From an uncultured delta proteobacterium (GTDB taxonomy: Bacteria > RBG-13-61-14 > DRUE01): a DNA stretch of 21,053 bases. The stretch covers positions 1 to 21,053 of the forward strand of contig CAIYYW010000274.1 of NCBI GenBank assembly GCA_903930515.1, written 5' to 3'. Numbering within the stretch: the first letter of the stretch is position 1; every line of letters starts with the position of its first letter. The notes under the pieces were generated by a model. It saw only the letters and a program-made list of their open reading frames with translations. It was not told where the DNA came from and did no database searches. The position numbers and the translations under genes are program-made. Shown one piece after another: positions 13,933 to 21,020 of the stretch.

Positions 13933-14040
13933 GTTTCTCGTTTCCGGTTTCCAGTTTCCGTTTAATATTATCCATCCCCTTGTTGCTTATGGTTCCCGGA
14001 GGTCCGGCTTGCGCTTAACCATAACCTGGAAACCGGCAAC
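13933..14040. repeat. Folded intergenic element with heptad repeats and terminal inverted repeats
   Basis: Four GTTTC cores start at 13933, 13940, 13947 and 13954, exactly 7 bp apart (heptads GTTTCTC, GTTTCCG, GTTTCCA, GTTTCCG). CCGGTTTCCAG (13944-13954) is exactly complementary to CTGGAAACCGG (14026-14036); allowing one mismatch the match runs 13940-13954 to 14026-14040. Nested inside are TTATGGTT (13987-13994) with AACCATAA (14017-14024), and CCGGA (13996-14000) with TCCGG (14003-14007). About 100 bp long, it fills most of the gap between two minus-strand genes. It may be a MITE-like or REP-like repeat or an RNA structure; copy number cannot be judged from one window. Confidence 0.7.
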
Positions 14041-14047
14041 TTATTTT

Positions 14048-15859
14048 TCATTCGCCCTTGGCGACAGCTTCCTCTCTCGGGTCCGCGCCCCCGATCAGTT
14101 TTCCGGACTTGTCCCGGATGATCGCGCAGACCGCGCCCATTGTTACCGCGGGCGGGCTCAGGATCTCCACCTTGTAGTTGCGCTTGCTCAAAATTTCCGC
14201 CCGGTCCCGGATCGCTTCTTCCAGTTGAATTTTCCCGGGATAGTAAAAATGGGGCGAGAAGGAATCCGGGAAGTTCAGGGACTTGAAGCGGGGCGCGTTG
14301 ATCGCGGTCTGCGGGTCCATTCCGAATTCCACGATGTTCAAAAAGACCTGAACCATTGCCTGGGGTTGCTGGTCTCCGCCCGGGGTTCCGAAGGCCATAA
14401 ACAGCTCGCCGTCCTTGGTCACCATACTCGGGTTGGGGGTGAGCCGGGGCCTTTTGTTGGGAGCGATCTGGGCGGGATGTCCCTCTTTGAGCCGGAACTG
14501 CTGGATGCGGTTTCCCAGCATGATCCCGTAACCAGGGACCATCGGCGAATACGGAAAGTCAGAGGGCGTGAGCGAGAAGCCGTTTCCCATTTTGTCCACC
14601 ACGGCGAGATAGGTGGTATCATGCGCGGCGCGATGCGGGGGCAGGCTCGCCGGGGTGAGACGCGGACGATAAACTTTCGCCGGCCGCGGACGGCCCTCAT
14701 ATTTCCAGGGATCGCCGGGATCGGGCATTTTTCCGAAGCCCGCTTTGGGATTGATCAGCTTCCTCCGTTCTGCGGCGTATTCCTTGCTCAGCAGCCCCTT
14801 GAGCGGGACATCCACAAAATCCGGATCCCCAAAATACGCCTCGCGGTCGGCATAGGCCAGCTCAATCGCCTGCGCGACCATGGCGATATATTCCGGCGAG
14901 TTATGCTTAAGCGCTTTGAGGTCAATCCCTTCCAGGATCTGGAGGATCATCGGCACGGTCGGCCCCTGGCACCACGGCCCATTGGAATACACCGTATAGC
15001 CCTGGTAAGTCCCAAAGACCGGCTGTTCCCATTTACCGTGAAATTTTTCCAGGTCGGACTTGGTCATCGGACCCCCGCGGTCCTGATGAAGCTTCGCGAT
15101 TGCGTCCGCGATTTCTCCCCGGTAAAAAACATCGCGGCCGGCCTCAAGGGCCTTGATCCGGTCATGGGATTTTTTCAGCTCGGCCTGCTCGGCCTGAGCC
15201 ATCAGCGTTAAAGTTTTGGCAAGGTCTTTCTGATAGAGGATGTCACCGGGCTTGGGACCCTTTGGCTCAAACGGTTTCCAGAAAATGGAATAGTTGTAGG
15301 GCCATAAATGTTTCATCAGCGAAATTTCCACCGACGATATTTGCATAAAGCCGGCCGTGGTTTTATTGAGCGGATGCCCTCCCTCGGCCAGCTTGATCGC
15401 CGATGCCGAGACTTCCGCAAAGCTCATCGTGCCGTATTTTTCCAGGATCGCGATCCAGGCGTCGGGCGAGGCCGGGATCAACTGCGCGTTGATCCCGAAG
15501 ATGGGCGCGACCGGCCAGCCTTGAGCGCGGATATATTCAGGGGTATCTTTGGCCGGGGCCGGGCCGAGCCCGTTGTAGCTGTGAACCTCTTTCTCGTTTG
15601 CCACATAGATCAGGGTGGGCGCGACCCCCATCATCCCGGCGGACATCGGCCGGGTCACATTGAGCGCCATCGCGGTTGCCACTCCCGCATCAAAGGCGTT
15701 GCCGCCCTTGCGCAAAATGTCCAGCCCGGCCTCGGTGGCGAGCTGATGGCCGGACGCAACCATATAATGATCCGATTGCGCCGGCTGATCCCATTGTCCG
15801 TTCGCGGCCGGCGCTTGAAAATACGCTGCGATCAAAATCAAAACCGCTATTTTTTTCAT
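14048..15859 (-). CDS. ggt: Gamma-glutamyltransferase-family N-terminal-nucleophile hydrolase (603 aa)
   Basis: Exported, self-processing hydrolase. A signal peptide (MKKIAVLILIAAYFQAPAANG) precedes the mature protein. The large-subunit region has ASGHQLATEAGLDILRKGGN and a long helical middle; the small subunit should begin at Thr415, the first Thr of DTTYLAVVDKMGN, matching the TTHYSVVD nucleophile site of E. coli GGT (580 aa). Family members hydrolyse gamma-glutamyl bonds of glutathione or transfer the glutamyl group in the periplasm. The later motif is TPGGDQQPQAM rather than the E. coli-type SPGG-RI, a form found in GGT-like enzymes whose substrate is less certain. GAGGAG lies just before ATG 15859. 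It follows the two-TM protein by 28 bp and is probably co-transcribed with it. Confidence 0.92.
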   Translation of the reverse strand: MKKIAVLILIAAYFQAPAANGQWDQPAQSDHYMVASGHQLATEAGLDILRKGGNAFDAGVATAMALNVTRPMSAGMMGVAPTLIYVANEKEVHSYNGLGPAPAKDTPEYIRAQGWPVAPIFGINAQLIPASPDAWIAILEKYGTMSFAEVSASAIKLAEGGHPLNKTTAGFMQISSVEISLMKHLWPYNYSIFWKPFEPKGPKPGDILYQKDLAKTLTLMAQAEQAELKKSHDRIKALEAGRDVFYRGEIADAIAKLHQDRGGPMTKSDLEKFHGKWEQPVFGTYQGYTVYSNGPWCQGPTVPMILQILEGIDLKALKHNSPEYIAMVAQAIELAYADREAYFGDPDFVDVPLKGLLSKEYAAERRKLINPKAGFGKMPDPGDPWKYEGRPRPAKVYRPRLTPASLPPHRAAHDTTYLAVVDKMGNGFSLTPSDFPYSPMVPGYGIMLGNRIQQFRLKEGHPAQIAPNKRPRLTPNPSMVTKDGELFMAFGTPGGDQQPQAMVQVFLNIVEFGMDPQTAINAPRFKSLNFPDSFSPHFYYPGKIQLEEAIRDRAEILSKRNYKVEILSPPAVTMGAVCAIIRDKSGKLIGGADPREEAVAKGE

Positions 15860-15887
15860 CGGCTCCTCTTCAAATCGGTTTTTTCCA

Positions 15888-16631
15888 TTATGCCTTAATC
15901 ACCGGAGAGGCGTCCGGATTGAACGGGTTGGTCCGGAGCGCGAGCGAATAGATATAAGGATAGGAATTCCGCAGATGCTTCAGATAGGCGAGCCATTCCC
16001 GGATCAAAAGAGAGAACGCCCTCCGGAGATCGTTCCGGAGATGCTCCAGATCCGCGCCCGGCAGCGACGCCAAATCCCCTCTCGCCTCCAACTCCTCGGC
16101 AAGATGAAAAACCGCCCAGAGCAAATCGGTGAAATTCTCGTGCTCCAACAGGTTCGGGTTTTCCAGGAGCATCAAGAGGAATCCGCGTTTTTGCAAAAGC
16201 AATTTCCGCAAAGACTGGAGTTGGCTCGGATCCGGGGCCAATTTAAAATCGCCGCTTTGAGCGAAATTGAGCGCGATTTTGTAATCCTGGTCCTTCCACT
16301 CCGGTTTGATCCCGAAATGATCGCCCAGTCCGGAGCCGTCCGGGCAGGATTGCAGGCTTTCCTTCAAAAGCGTATTCCCGACTTCCCCGAAAAAGGCCCC
16401 GATCACCATATTCAATTTATGCAGGAGCAACTGCTTCTCGCGCTCGGCCAGAAGCCGCTCAATGATCAGGGTGACCAGCAAGACCTGGATCGGCACAAAG
16501 ACAATGTCCAAAGTCAGATAAAAAAACAGGTCTTTGGGATTCCGGAACAGCGCAATATGGGCCAGCCCGAGCAGGACCGTCATTCCCACCAGGATCAGCG
16601 CGACATAAATTTTCCAGGAATTCCGAGCCAT
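15888..16631 (-). CDS. Two-TM membrane protein of unknown function (247 aa)
   Basis: I do not recognise the family. Two hydrophobic segments near the N-terminus (about residues 7-28 and 36-58) are followed by a charged, helical stretch (RLLAEREKQLLLHKLNMVIGA) and a soluble C-terminal region of about 170 residues rich in Leu, Glu and Arg. It probably sits in the inner membrane with a cytoplasmic helical domain. ATG 16631 is preferred over an upstream in-frame TTG at 16658: a TAAGAT -10-like box lies at 16642-16647 (minus strand), and MARNSWK is a better start before a membrane segment. No ribosome-binding site is convincing for either. It ends 28 bp before the gamma-glutamyltransferase gene, so an operon is likely. 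Confidence 0.8.
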   Translation of the reverse strand: MARNSWKIYVALILVGMTVLLGLAHIALFRNPKDLFFYLTLDIVFVPIQVLLVTLIIERLLAEREKQLLLHKLNMVIGAFFGEVGNTLLKESLQSCPDGSGLGDHFGIKPEWKDQDYKIALNFAQSGDFKLAPDPSQLQSLRKLLLQKRGFLLMLLENPNLLEHENFTDLLWAVFHLAEELEARGDLASLPGADLEHLRNDLRRAFSLLIREWLAYLKHLRNSYPYIYSLALRTNPFNPDASPVIKA

Positions 16632-16761
16632 TTCCGATTTTATCTTATCCCAGGCCAACTGATTTTGAAAGAAGGCGCGATTTAAAAATTTTTCCTTAAG
16701 CTCCCGGGAACAGGCTTGACGAATTTGGGCGGGAGTGATAGTGATTTTCAGGCAGGGGAAG

Positions 16762-17859
16762 ATGGTCAGGAAGAAACTTAAATGCGGAGCCGGGATGGTT
16801 TTGATCGGGTGGCTGATTTTGCAAAGCTTGAGCGCAGCGGAGCCGGGGGAGGAACCTTCGGGCGAGGATCAATGCCGGGATCCGATGAGGTGCGAGGCGA
16901 AAGTGATCAGTCCGGGCGTGCCGCTCAGTTTCGGCAGCCAGGCGATTTTGCAAAGCTGCTGGTCGGAAAAGGATTTGCAGGGATCACTGCTGGACCGGCG
17001 GGTGATGCGCTCGGCTCCGGACCGGAAACCCCCGTCCCGTCAATTCCCGATCCATGGTTTGCCCGCGCTCAAGCCGGAGCTTCAGAATTCCATTCGCTCC
17101 GTGAACCCGGCCGGCGGCAAGAAGGTGATCGCGCTTACTTTTGATCTGTGCGAGCGCGCGAACGAGCTCACCGGGTATGACGCCGCGATCGTGAACTATC
17201 TCCGCAAGAATCGGGTCCCGGCCACTTTTTTTGCGGGCGGCAAATGGATCAAGGATCATCCGGAAAAGGCGATGCAGTTGATGGCCGACCCGTTGTTTGA
17301 GATCGGGAACCACGCCTGGACCCACGACGATCTCCGGGTGGAAAAAGGGATCCGGATGGAAGACCAGGTTTTATGGACCCAGGCCGAGTATGAGTTGAAG
17401 TGGGAGGCATTGAAGGCAAGACCGTGCGCGCAAAAACTGGGGCCGGCGGAGATGGAAAAAATTCCGGCGATCCCCCTGGCCTTCCGGTTCCCTTATGGGG
17501 TGTGCAGCAAGCAGGCGCTGGAATATTTGGCGCAACTAGGCCTGCCCGCGATCCAGTGGAGCATTGTCACGGCTGATCCGGCCAAGAACCGGACCCCTCA
17601 GCAAATCGCGCGCTCGGTTTTGAAAAATGCCCGGCCGGGCGCGATTGTGATCTGTCATGCCAACGGGCTGGGCCACAGCACGGCGCGCGCCTTGCCGCTG
17701 TTTATTCCGAAGCTGAAGGAAAAGGGATATCAGTTCGTGACTATCTCCGAGTTGCTGAGTTCCGGCCCGGCCTTCGCGGCCCGGGATTGTTACGAGCTTA
17801 AGCCGGGGGATAATTGGAGGTATGATAAAATTTATGGCCATCCAAAAATCAAAAAATAA
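16762..17859 (+). CDS. Secreted polysaccharide deacetylase, NodB-fold (365 aa)
   Basis: Exported carbohydrate esterase-like protein. From ATG 16762 the N-terminus is a good signal peptide (MVRKKLK, hydrophobic 10-24, cleavage after SAA near 26). About 95 residues of variable, Cys-containing sequence precede the NodB domain (about 120-340). Metal and catalytic motifs: TFDLCE (126-131, in place of the usual TFDDG), GNHAWTH with His184 and His188, RFPYG (242-246) and ICHANG with His299. NodB enzymes remove N- or O-acetyl groups from chitin-like chains or peptidoglycan. The TFDLCE variant keeps the first Asp but not the second metal-binding one. The start at GTG 16735 would put charged residues ahead of the signal peptide. 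GGGGAA precedes ATG 16762 closely. Its end overlaps the GNAT gene. Confidence 0.86.
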   Translation: MVRKKLKCGAGMVLIGWLILQSLSAAEPGEEPSGEDQCRDPMRCEAKVISPGVPLSFGSQAILQSCWSEKDLQGSLLDRRVMRSAPDRKPPSRQFPIHGLPALKPELQNSIRSVNPAGGKKVIALTFDLCERANELTGYDAAIVNYLRKNRVPATFFAGGKWIKDHPEKAMQLMADPLFEIGNHAWTHDDLRVEKGIRMEDQVLWTQAEYELKWEALKARPCAQKLGPAEMEKIPAIPLAFRFPYGVCSKQALEYLAQLGLPAIQWSIVTADPAKNRTPQQIARSVLKNARPGAIVICHANGLGHSTARALPLFIPKLKEKGYQFVTISELLSSGPAFAARDCYELKPGDNWRYDKIYGHPKIKK

Positions 17860-18346
17860 ATTGCCCTTTGAAAAAAAGAGATACCCGCTGGCCGGATGCG
17901 AGCTTGAGCCGATGGAGCCGGTGGACGCGCTCCTGATCGCGCAGGCCCTGAGCAAGATGAATCCCTGGCGCACCCTGAACTATGAAGCGGAAAACCTCTC
18001 CCGCGGCTTGCTCAGCCCGGATCCTTTTTCATTCCGATATACCATCACCGGCTCGGGGCAACGGGTGGGAGTGGTCTGCGTCAAGCATCCCTGGCTGAGA
18101 GGGACCTACCTGGAATTGCTCGGGATTTTTGAGCCGTTCCAGCAAATGGGGATCGGGAGTCAGATCATTCAGTGGATGGAATCCCGAACCAGAAGCAACG
18201 GAAATAATCTCTGGGCCTTGGTCTCCGGTTTCAATAAAAGCGGCCGGGAATTTTATCGCAAAATGGGTTTTGAAGAAATGGCCACGCTCAAGGATTTGGT
18301 CCAGACCGGATCTGACGAAATCCTGATCAGGAAGATCTTGAAATAA
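17822..18346 (+). CDS. GNAT-family N-acetyltransferase (174 aa)
   Basis: The GNAT fold is recognisable by RVGVVCVKHPWLRGTYLELL leading into the acetyl-CoA-binding motif QQMGIGSQII (a Q-x-x-G-x-G pattern, near 107-116) and the C-terminal FYRKMGFEEMATLKDLV. About 65 N-terminal residues precede the beta-sheet core. It transfers an acetyl group from acetyl-CoA to an amine, but the acceptor cannot be told. The start is ambiguous: ATG 17822 is only one base after a GGAGG, while ATG 17834 is 13 bases after it. Either way it overlaps the end of the deacetylase gene by 38 or 26 bp, so translational coupling is likely. Its end meets the convergent peptidase gene after 9 bp. Confidence 0.83.
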   Translation: MIKFMAIQKSKNKLPFEKKRYPLAGCELEPMEPVDALLIAQALSKMNPWRTLNYEAENLSRGLLSPDPFSFRYTITGSGQRVGVVCVKHPWLRGTYLELLGIFEPFQQMGIGSQIIQWMESRTRSNGNNLWALVSGFNKSGREFYRKMGFEEMATLKDLVQTGSDEILIRKILK

Positions 18347-18355
18347 CCTGCGCCT

Positions 18356-19714
18356 CTAAAAATCAGTAACCAATTCTGAAACCGTTTCCAGGAAGACTCG
18401 GAGGCCGAATTTATAGCCGTCAAGGGAGACGCGTTCGTTGAAGCCGTGGAAGAGTTCCTGAAAGCTCTCGCCGGGTTTGAGCTTGAGGGGGGAGAAGCCG
18501 AAGTATTTGATCCCGAGCCTGGAATAATGTGACCCGTTGGTGAAGCCCATAATCAGGTTGGGGACCACGATTGCGGCGGGGTCGTGCGCCTTAAGATGTT
18601 TTTCAAAAATTTTCATGATCGGGTCATCGGGATTCTGGGAGGCGGCCGGCATCCGCTTGATGAATTCAAGCTCGTAACCGTCTCCGATATTTTCCTTGAC
18701 TTCCCGAAGCAGGTCCTCCGGGGTCTGGCCGGGAAGGATCCTTCCGTCCAGTTCGCAGGTCGCCTCGGAAGGGACCACATTGGTTTTATCCCCGGCGCGA
18801 ATCACCGTCGGGTTGACCGTGTTATGAAGCATCGCCCAGAAGCTTTTGGCCAGCTTCTTGTCCGGGAGCATGCGGTCAATGATGAAATCCGCGAGGCTGG
18901 GGCTGAGCAATCTTTTCAGCATCAAGCCCTTGATCCCGCCCAAACTTTCCGCCAGCCGGATGATAAAAACCCTGACCGGTTCGGAAAGATGATAGGGCAA
19001 TTTCTTTTCGCCTAAAATTTTGACCGCGGCCGCCAATTTGATCACCGCCGATTGCGGGGCCGGGATGGACCCGTGGCCGGGCTCTCCCTTGGCCCTGACC
19101 CTGAGCCAGCACACCCCTTTCTCCGCGACCTCAATCGGATATATCCTCTTCCCGCTCATCTCCATACAAAATCCGCCGATCTCGCCCAATCCGTATTCGG
19201 CCTTGATCAGGTCCGGATGATTCTCAACCAGGAACTCGGCGCCGTATTTGCAACCGGCTTCTTCATCCGCAACCGCGGCGAAAATCAAATCTCGCTTCAG
19301 CTTCATGCCCGATCGCTTCAAAACCAGCAGCGCCATCAGGTTCGCGATCACGGTCTGCTTCATATCCAACGCGCCCCTGCCCCAGATGTATCCGTCCGCA
19401 ATTTTTCCGGAAAAGGGAGGATGTTTCCATTCGCTCTCCGGCTCCGCGGAAACCACATCCAGGTGGCCGTCTAAAAGGATCGGGGGTCGTTCGCCCGTGC
19501 CTTTGAGTCGCGCGATCACATTTCCCCGGCCGGGCGCGGATTCAATCACCTTCGGCTCGATCCCGTTTCTGGAGAGAATTTCAGCCAGGTAGTCGGCCGC
19601 GGGTTTTTCGTTCCCCGGAGGATTGACGGTCTTGAACCGGATCAGCTCGGAGAGGCTTTTGATCGCCTCTTCAAACAGCGATTCCCATTCCTGGTCTTTG
19701 AGCGGGATGGTCAT
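18356..19714 (-). CDS. M20-family metallopeptidase, ArgE/DapE/CPG2 type (452 aa)
   Basis: Cytoplasmic zinc amidohydrolase with the full M20 signature: GHLDVV (83-88; zinc His84, catalytic-site Asp86), GRGALDMK (112-119; bridging Asp117), ADEEAG (149-154; base Glu151 and zinc Glu152), GEPGHGS at the dimerisation domain, and a late FHGFNERV carrying the last zinc His. The family includes acetylornithine deacetylase, succinyl-diaminopimelate desuccinylase and carboxypeptidases. At 452 residues it is longer than ArgE or DapE and fits the general M20 dipeptidase-like group. It has no signal peptide. It lies 28 bp downstream of the bTHX gene and probably shares that gene's promoter; no good ribosome-binding site precedes ATG 19714. 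Confidence 0.9.
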   Translation of the reverse strand: MTIPLKDQEWESLFEEAIKSLSELIRFKTVNPPGNEKPAADYLAEILSRNGIEPKVIESAPGRGNVIARLKGTGERPPILLDGHLDVVSAEPESEWKHPPFSGKIADGYIWGRGALDMKQTVIANLMALLVLKRSGMKLKRDLIFAAVADEEAGCKYGAEFLVENHPDLIKAEYGLGEIGGFCMEMSGKRIYPIEVAEKGVCWLRVRAKGEPGHGSIPAPQSAVIKLAAAVKILGEKKLPYHLSEPVRVFIIRLAESLGGIKGLMLKRLLSPSLADFIIDRMLPDKKLAKSFWAMLHNTVNPTVIRAGDKTNVVPSEATCELDGRILPGQTPEDLLREVKENIGDGYELEFIKRMPAASQNPDDPIMKIFEKHLKAHDPAAIVVPNLIMGFTNGSHYSRLGIKYFGFSPLKLKPGESFQELFHGFNERVSLDGYKFGLRVFLETVSELVTDF

Positions 19715-19742
19715 TTTTTAACAGGCTGAAACGATGTCCGAA

Positions 19743-19838
19743 TTATTTCTTGCCTTTTTTGGATTTGCGCGGCCGGGACTTGCCATAGGTTCCCAGATAA
19801 ATTTTCCCTTTTTTGGTCCGTCTGTCTCCTCTGCCCAT
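19743..19838 (-). CDS. thx: 30S ribosomal protein bTHX (31 aa)
   Basis: Very short gene of 31 codons plus stop. It begins [20 protein letters not shown], continues SRPRK and ends in Lys/Gly. This matches the bTHX (Thx) family from memory: MGKGDxxTxRGKI, a GTYGK block and an RPRK end. The protein is highly basic and lies in a pocket of the 16S rRNA in the small-subunit head. The ribosome-binding site is excellent: GGAAGGAGG about 6 bases before ATG 19838. A near-consensus promoter lies at 19877-19905. The M20 peptidase gene follows after 28 bp. The gene is too short for normal ORF filters and easily missed. Confidence 0.9.
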   Translation of the reverse strand: MGRGDRRTKKGKIYLGTYGKSRPRKSKKGKK

Positions 19839-19876
19839 TTTGCCTCCTTCCTTAAAACCTTTCTTAATTACATTTG

Positions 19877-19905
19877 ATTATATCAAAAATTGGTTTTGCG
19901 CACAA
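19877..19905 (-). promoter_or_regulatory. Strong promoter of the thx-peptidase unit
   Basis: Minus strand TTGTGC (19900-19905), 17-base spacer, TATAAT (19877-19882, perfect -10). Initiation near 19870 gives a leader of about 32 nt with the GGAGG site before ATG 19838. Strength fits a ribosomal protein gene. Confidence 0.7.
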
Positions 19906-19910
19906 TCCCT

Positions 19911-19938
19911 TTGCCAGTTGGGAATGGTTTGCTAGAAT
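19911..19938 (+). promoter_or_regulatory. Promoter of lptE-holA
   Basis: TTGCCA (19911-19916, five of six), 16-base spacer, TAGAAT (19933-19938, five of six). Initiation is predicted near 19945, at most 3 bases before ATG 19948. The adjoining GGAG touches the ATG and cannot act as a normal ribosome-binding site, so a leaderless start is plausible. It diverges from the thx promoter, with only 5 bases between their -35 boxes. Confidence 0.55.
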
Positions 19939-19947
19939 AGTGCGGAG

Positions 19948-20469
19948 ATGAGGACGATCAAGGGAATAATGTTTTTTTCGATTTTGCTCCTGCTCTGGCT
20001 GTGCCAATGCCAATATCACCTTTTGGGGAAAGAGCTCAAGCTGCCCGGGGGGGTGAGCAGGATTTATGTGGAGCCGGCCCGGAACGGCACGCTGGAGGCG
20101 GGATTGGAGCAGGTGTTCACGCAAAGGCTGTTGGAGCATCTTCAAGCGGACGGCCGGGTGAAGCTGGTGAAGAAGGACGAGGCGGAGGCGGTATTGCGGA
20201 CGGAGGTTTTTCAGGCGCGGGACCAGTCTCTTTCTTTTGACCAGTTCGGCCGGGTGACTTTGATCCAGGTGCAGGTTTCCGCGAGCGCGACCTTGATCGC
20301 GTCCAAGGAAAACCAGAAGCTCTGGGATACCGGCATTTTGCAGGACCGGGAACAATATCCGGTGGGGGACGATTTTCTTCGGAACGACCAGCTCCGGAAG
20401 ATGGCGTTGAACCAGGCGAGCATCCGGTTGAGTCGGATCATTGTCGAGATGCTCACCAGCGATTTTTAG
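19948..20469 (+). CDS. lptE: LPS-assembly lipoprotein LptE (173 aa)
   Basis: Outer-membrane lipoprotein that plugs the LptD barrel and helps insert LPS. The N-terminus is a lipoprotein-type signal (MRTIKG, hydrophobic 7-18) followed by CQCQYHLLGKELKLPGG, where LptE proteins have C-G-Y-H-L-x-G, then VSRIYVEPARNGTLEAGLEQVFTQ and a beta strand region. The likely lipidated residue is Cys21, with Cys19 as the alternative; neither is preceded by the usual small residue at -1, so the lipobox is atypical. The length matches the family. It sits 2 bp before holA, a pairing widespread in Gram-negative bacteria. It implies an LPS-bearing outer membrane. Confidence 0.85.
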   Translation: MRTIKGIMFFSILLLLWLCQCQYHLLGKELKLPGGVSRIYVEPARNGTLEAGLEQVFTQRLLEHLQADGRVKLVKKDEAEAVLRTEVFQARDQSLSFDQFGRVTLIQVQVSASATLIASKENQKLWDTGILQDREQYPVGDDFLRNDQLRKMALNQASIRLSRIIVEMLTSDF

Positions 20470-20471
20470 AA

Positions 20472-21020
20472 ATGAGCTGGCACAAATTCAGCGATTACCT
20501 CAATAAGCTCAAGCTGGGCGAGTTGACTCCGATCATCGCGGTTTACGGCTCGGACCGTTTTTTAAGGAAACAGGTGATAGATGCGGTGTCGAAGAAGCTG
20601 GGAGAGGGCAAGCATCTCGATCAGGAATCTTTTTACGGGAGCGAGTCCGGTCCGACCGGGATTTTGGCCGCTTGCCAGACCTATTCGATGTTTACGCAGT
20701 TGAAGCTGGTCCTGGTCCTTCAGTTCCAATCCCTAGTCGCGGCTCAGCGGACGCAGTTGATGACCTACCTGGATAACCCCAACCCGACAGTTGAATTGAT
20801 CTTACTCGCAGACCCTCCGGAGGAGCATTTTGAGGAAAAGCGGTTCAAGGAATGGTTTACGGGAGCGAGCAAGAAGATAGATGTGGTGGATGTGTCCGGG
20901 GTCAGCGACAAGGAAATCAGCGCGTTATTCAAGCAAATGGTGAAGGATTATACAACCTTCTGGTCAGCTATCGCATGGGAGACATCTGGGCGCCGAGATT
21001 GGATCAGGTGGAGGCGTTGA
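20472..21020 (+). CDS. holA: DNA polymerase III delta subunit HolA, truncated by a junction (182 aa)
   Basis: HolA loads the sliding clamp as part of the clamp-loader complex. Residues 1 to about 160 look genuine: PIIAVYGSDRFLRKQVIDAV (20-39), the helical FYGSE region, LKLVLVLQ, ELILLADPPEE and VSDKEISALFKQMVKDY (144-160). Full-length HolA is about 340 residues. After residue 160 the reading (TTFWSAIAWE to RWRR, stop at 21018-21020) resembles nothing in HolA, while the same DNA in another frame encodes a Gfo/Idh/MocA C-terminus. So the last 22 residues are an out-of-frame artefact of a junction near 20945-20953, and the second half of holA is missing from this window. ATG 20472 is 2 bp after the lptE stop. 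Confidence 0.8.
   Translation: MSWHKFSDYLNKLKLGELTPIIAVYGSDRFLRKQVIDAVSKKLGEGKHLDQESFYGSESGPTGILAACQTYSMFTQLKLVLVLQFQSLVAAQRTQLMTYLDNPNPTVELILLADPPEEHFEEKRFKEWFTGASKKIDVVDVSGVSDKEISALFKQMVKDYTTFWSAIAWETSGRRDWIRWRR

Noticed and set aside
13933-13960. CRISPR-like reading of the GTTTC heptads
   Set aside because: The unit is 7 bp without spacers, far too short for a CRISPR repeat, and no cas genes are present.
13913-15211. A 432-codon open frame on the + strand opposite the gamma-glutamyltransferase gene
   Set aside because: It is antisense to a gene with clear motifs and signal peptide, is rich in Arg, His, Gly and Pro as expected for a shadow of GC-rich coding DNA, and shows no domain.
16735-16761. 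GTG start for the polysaccharide deacetylase
   Set aside because: It would put nine residues before a good signal peptide; ATG 16762 has purines just upstream and gives a normal n-region.
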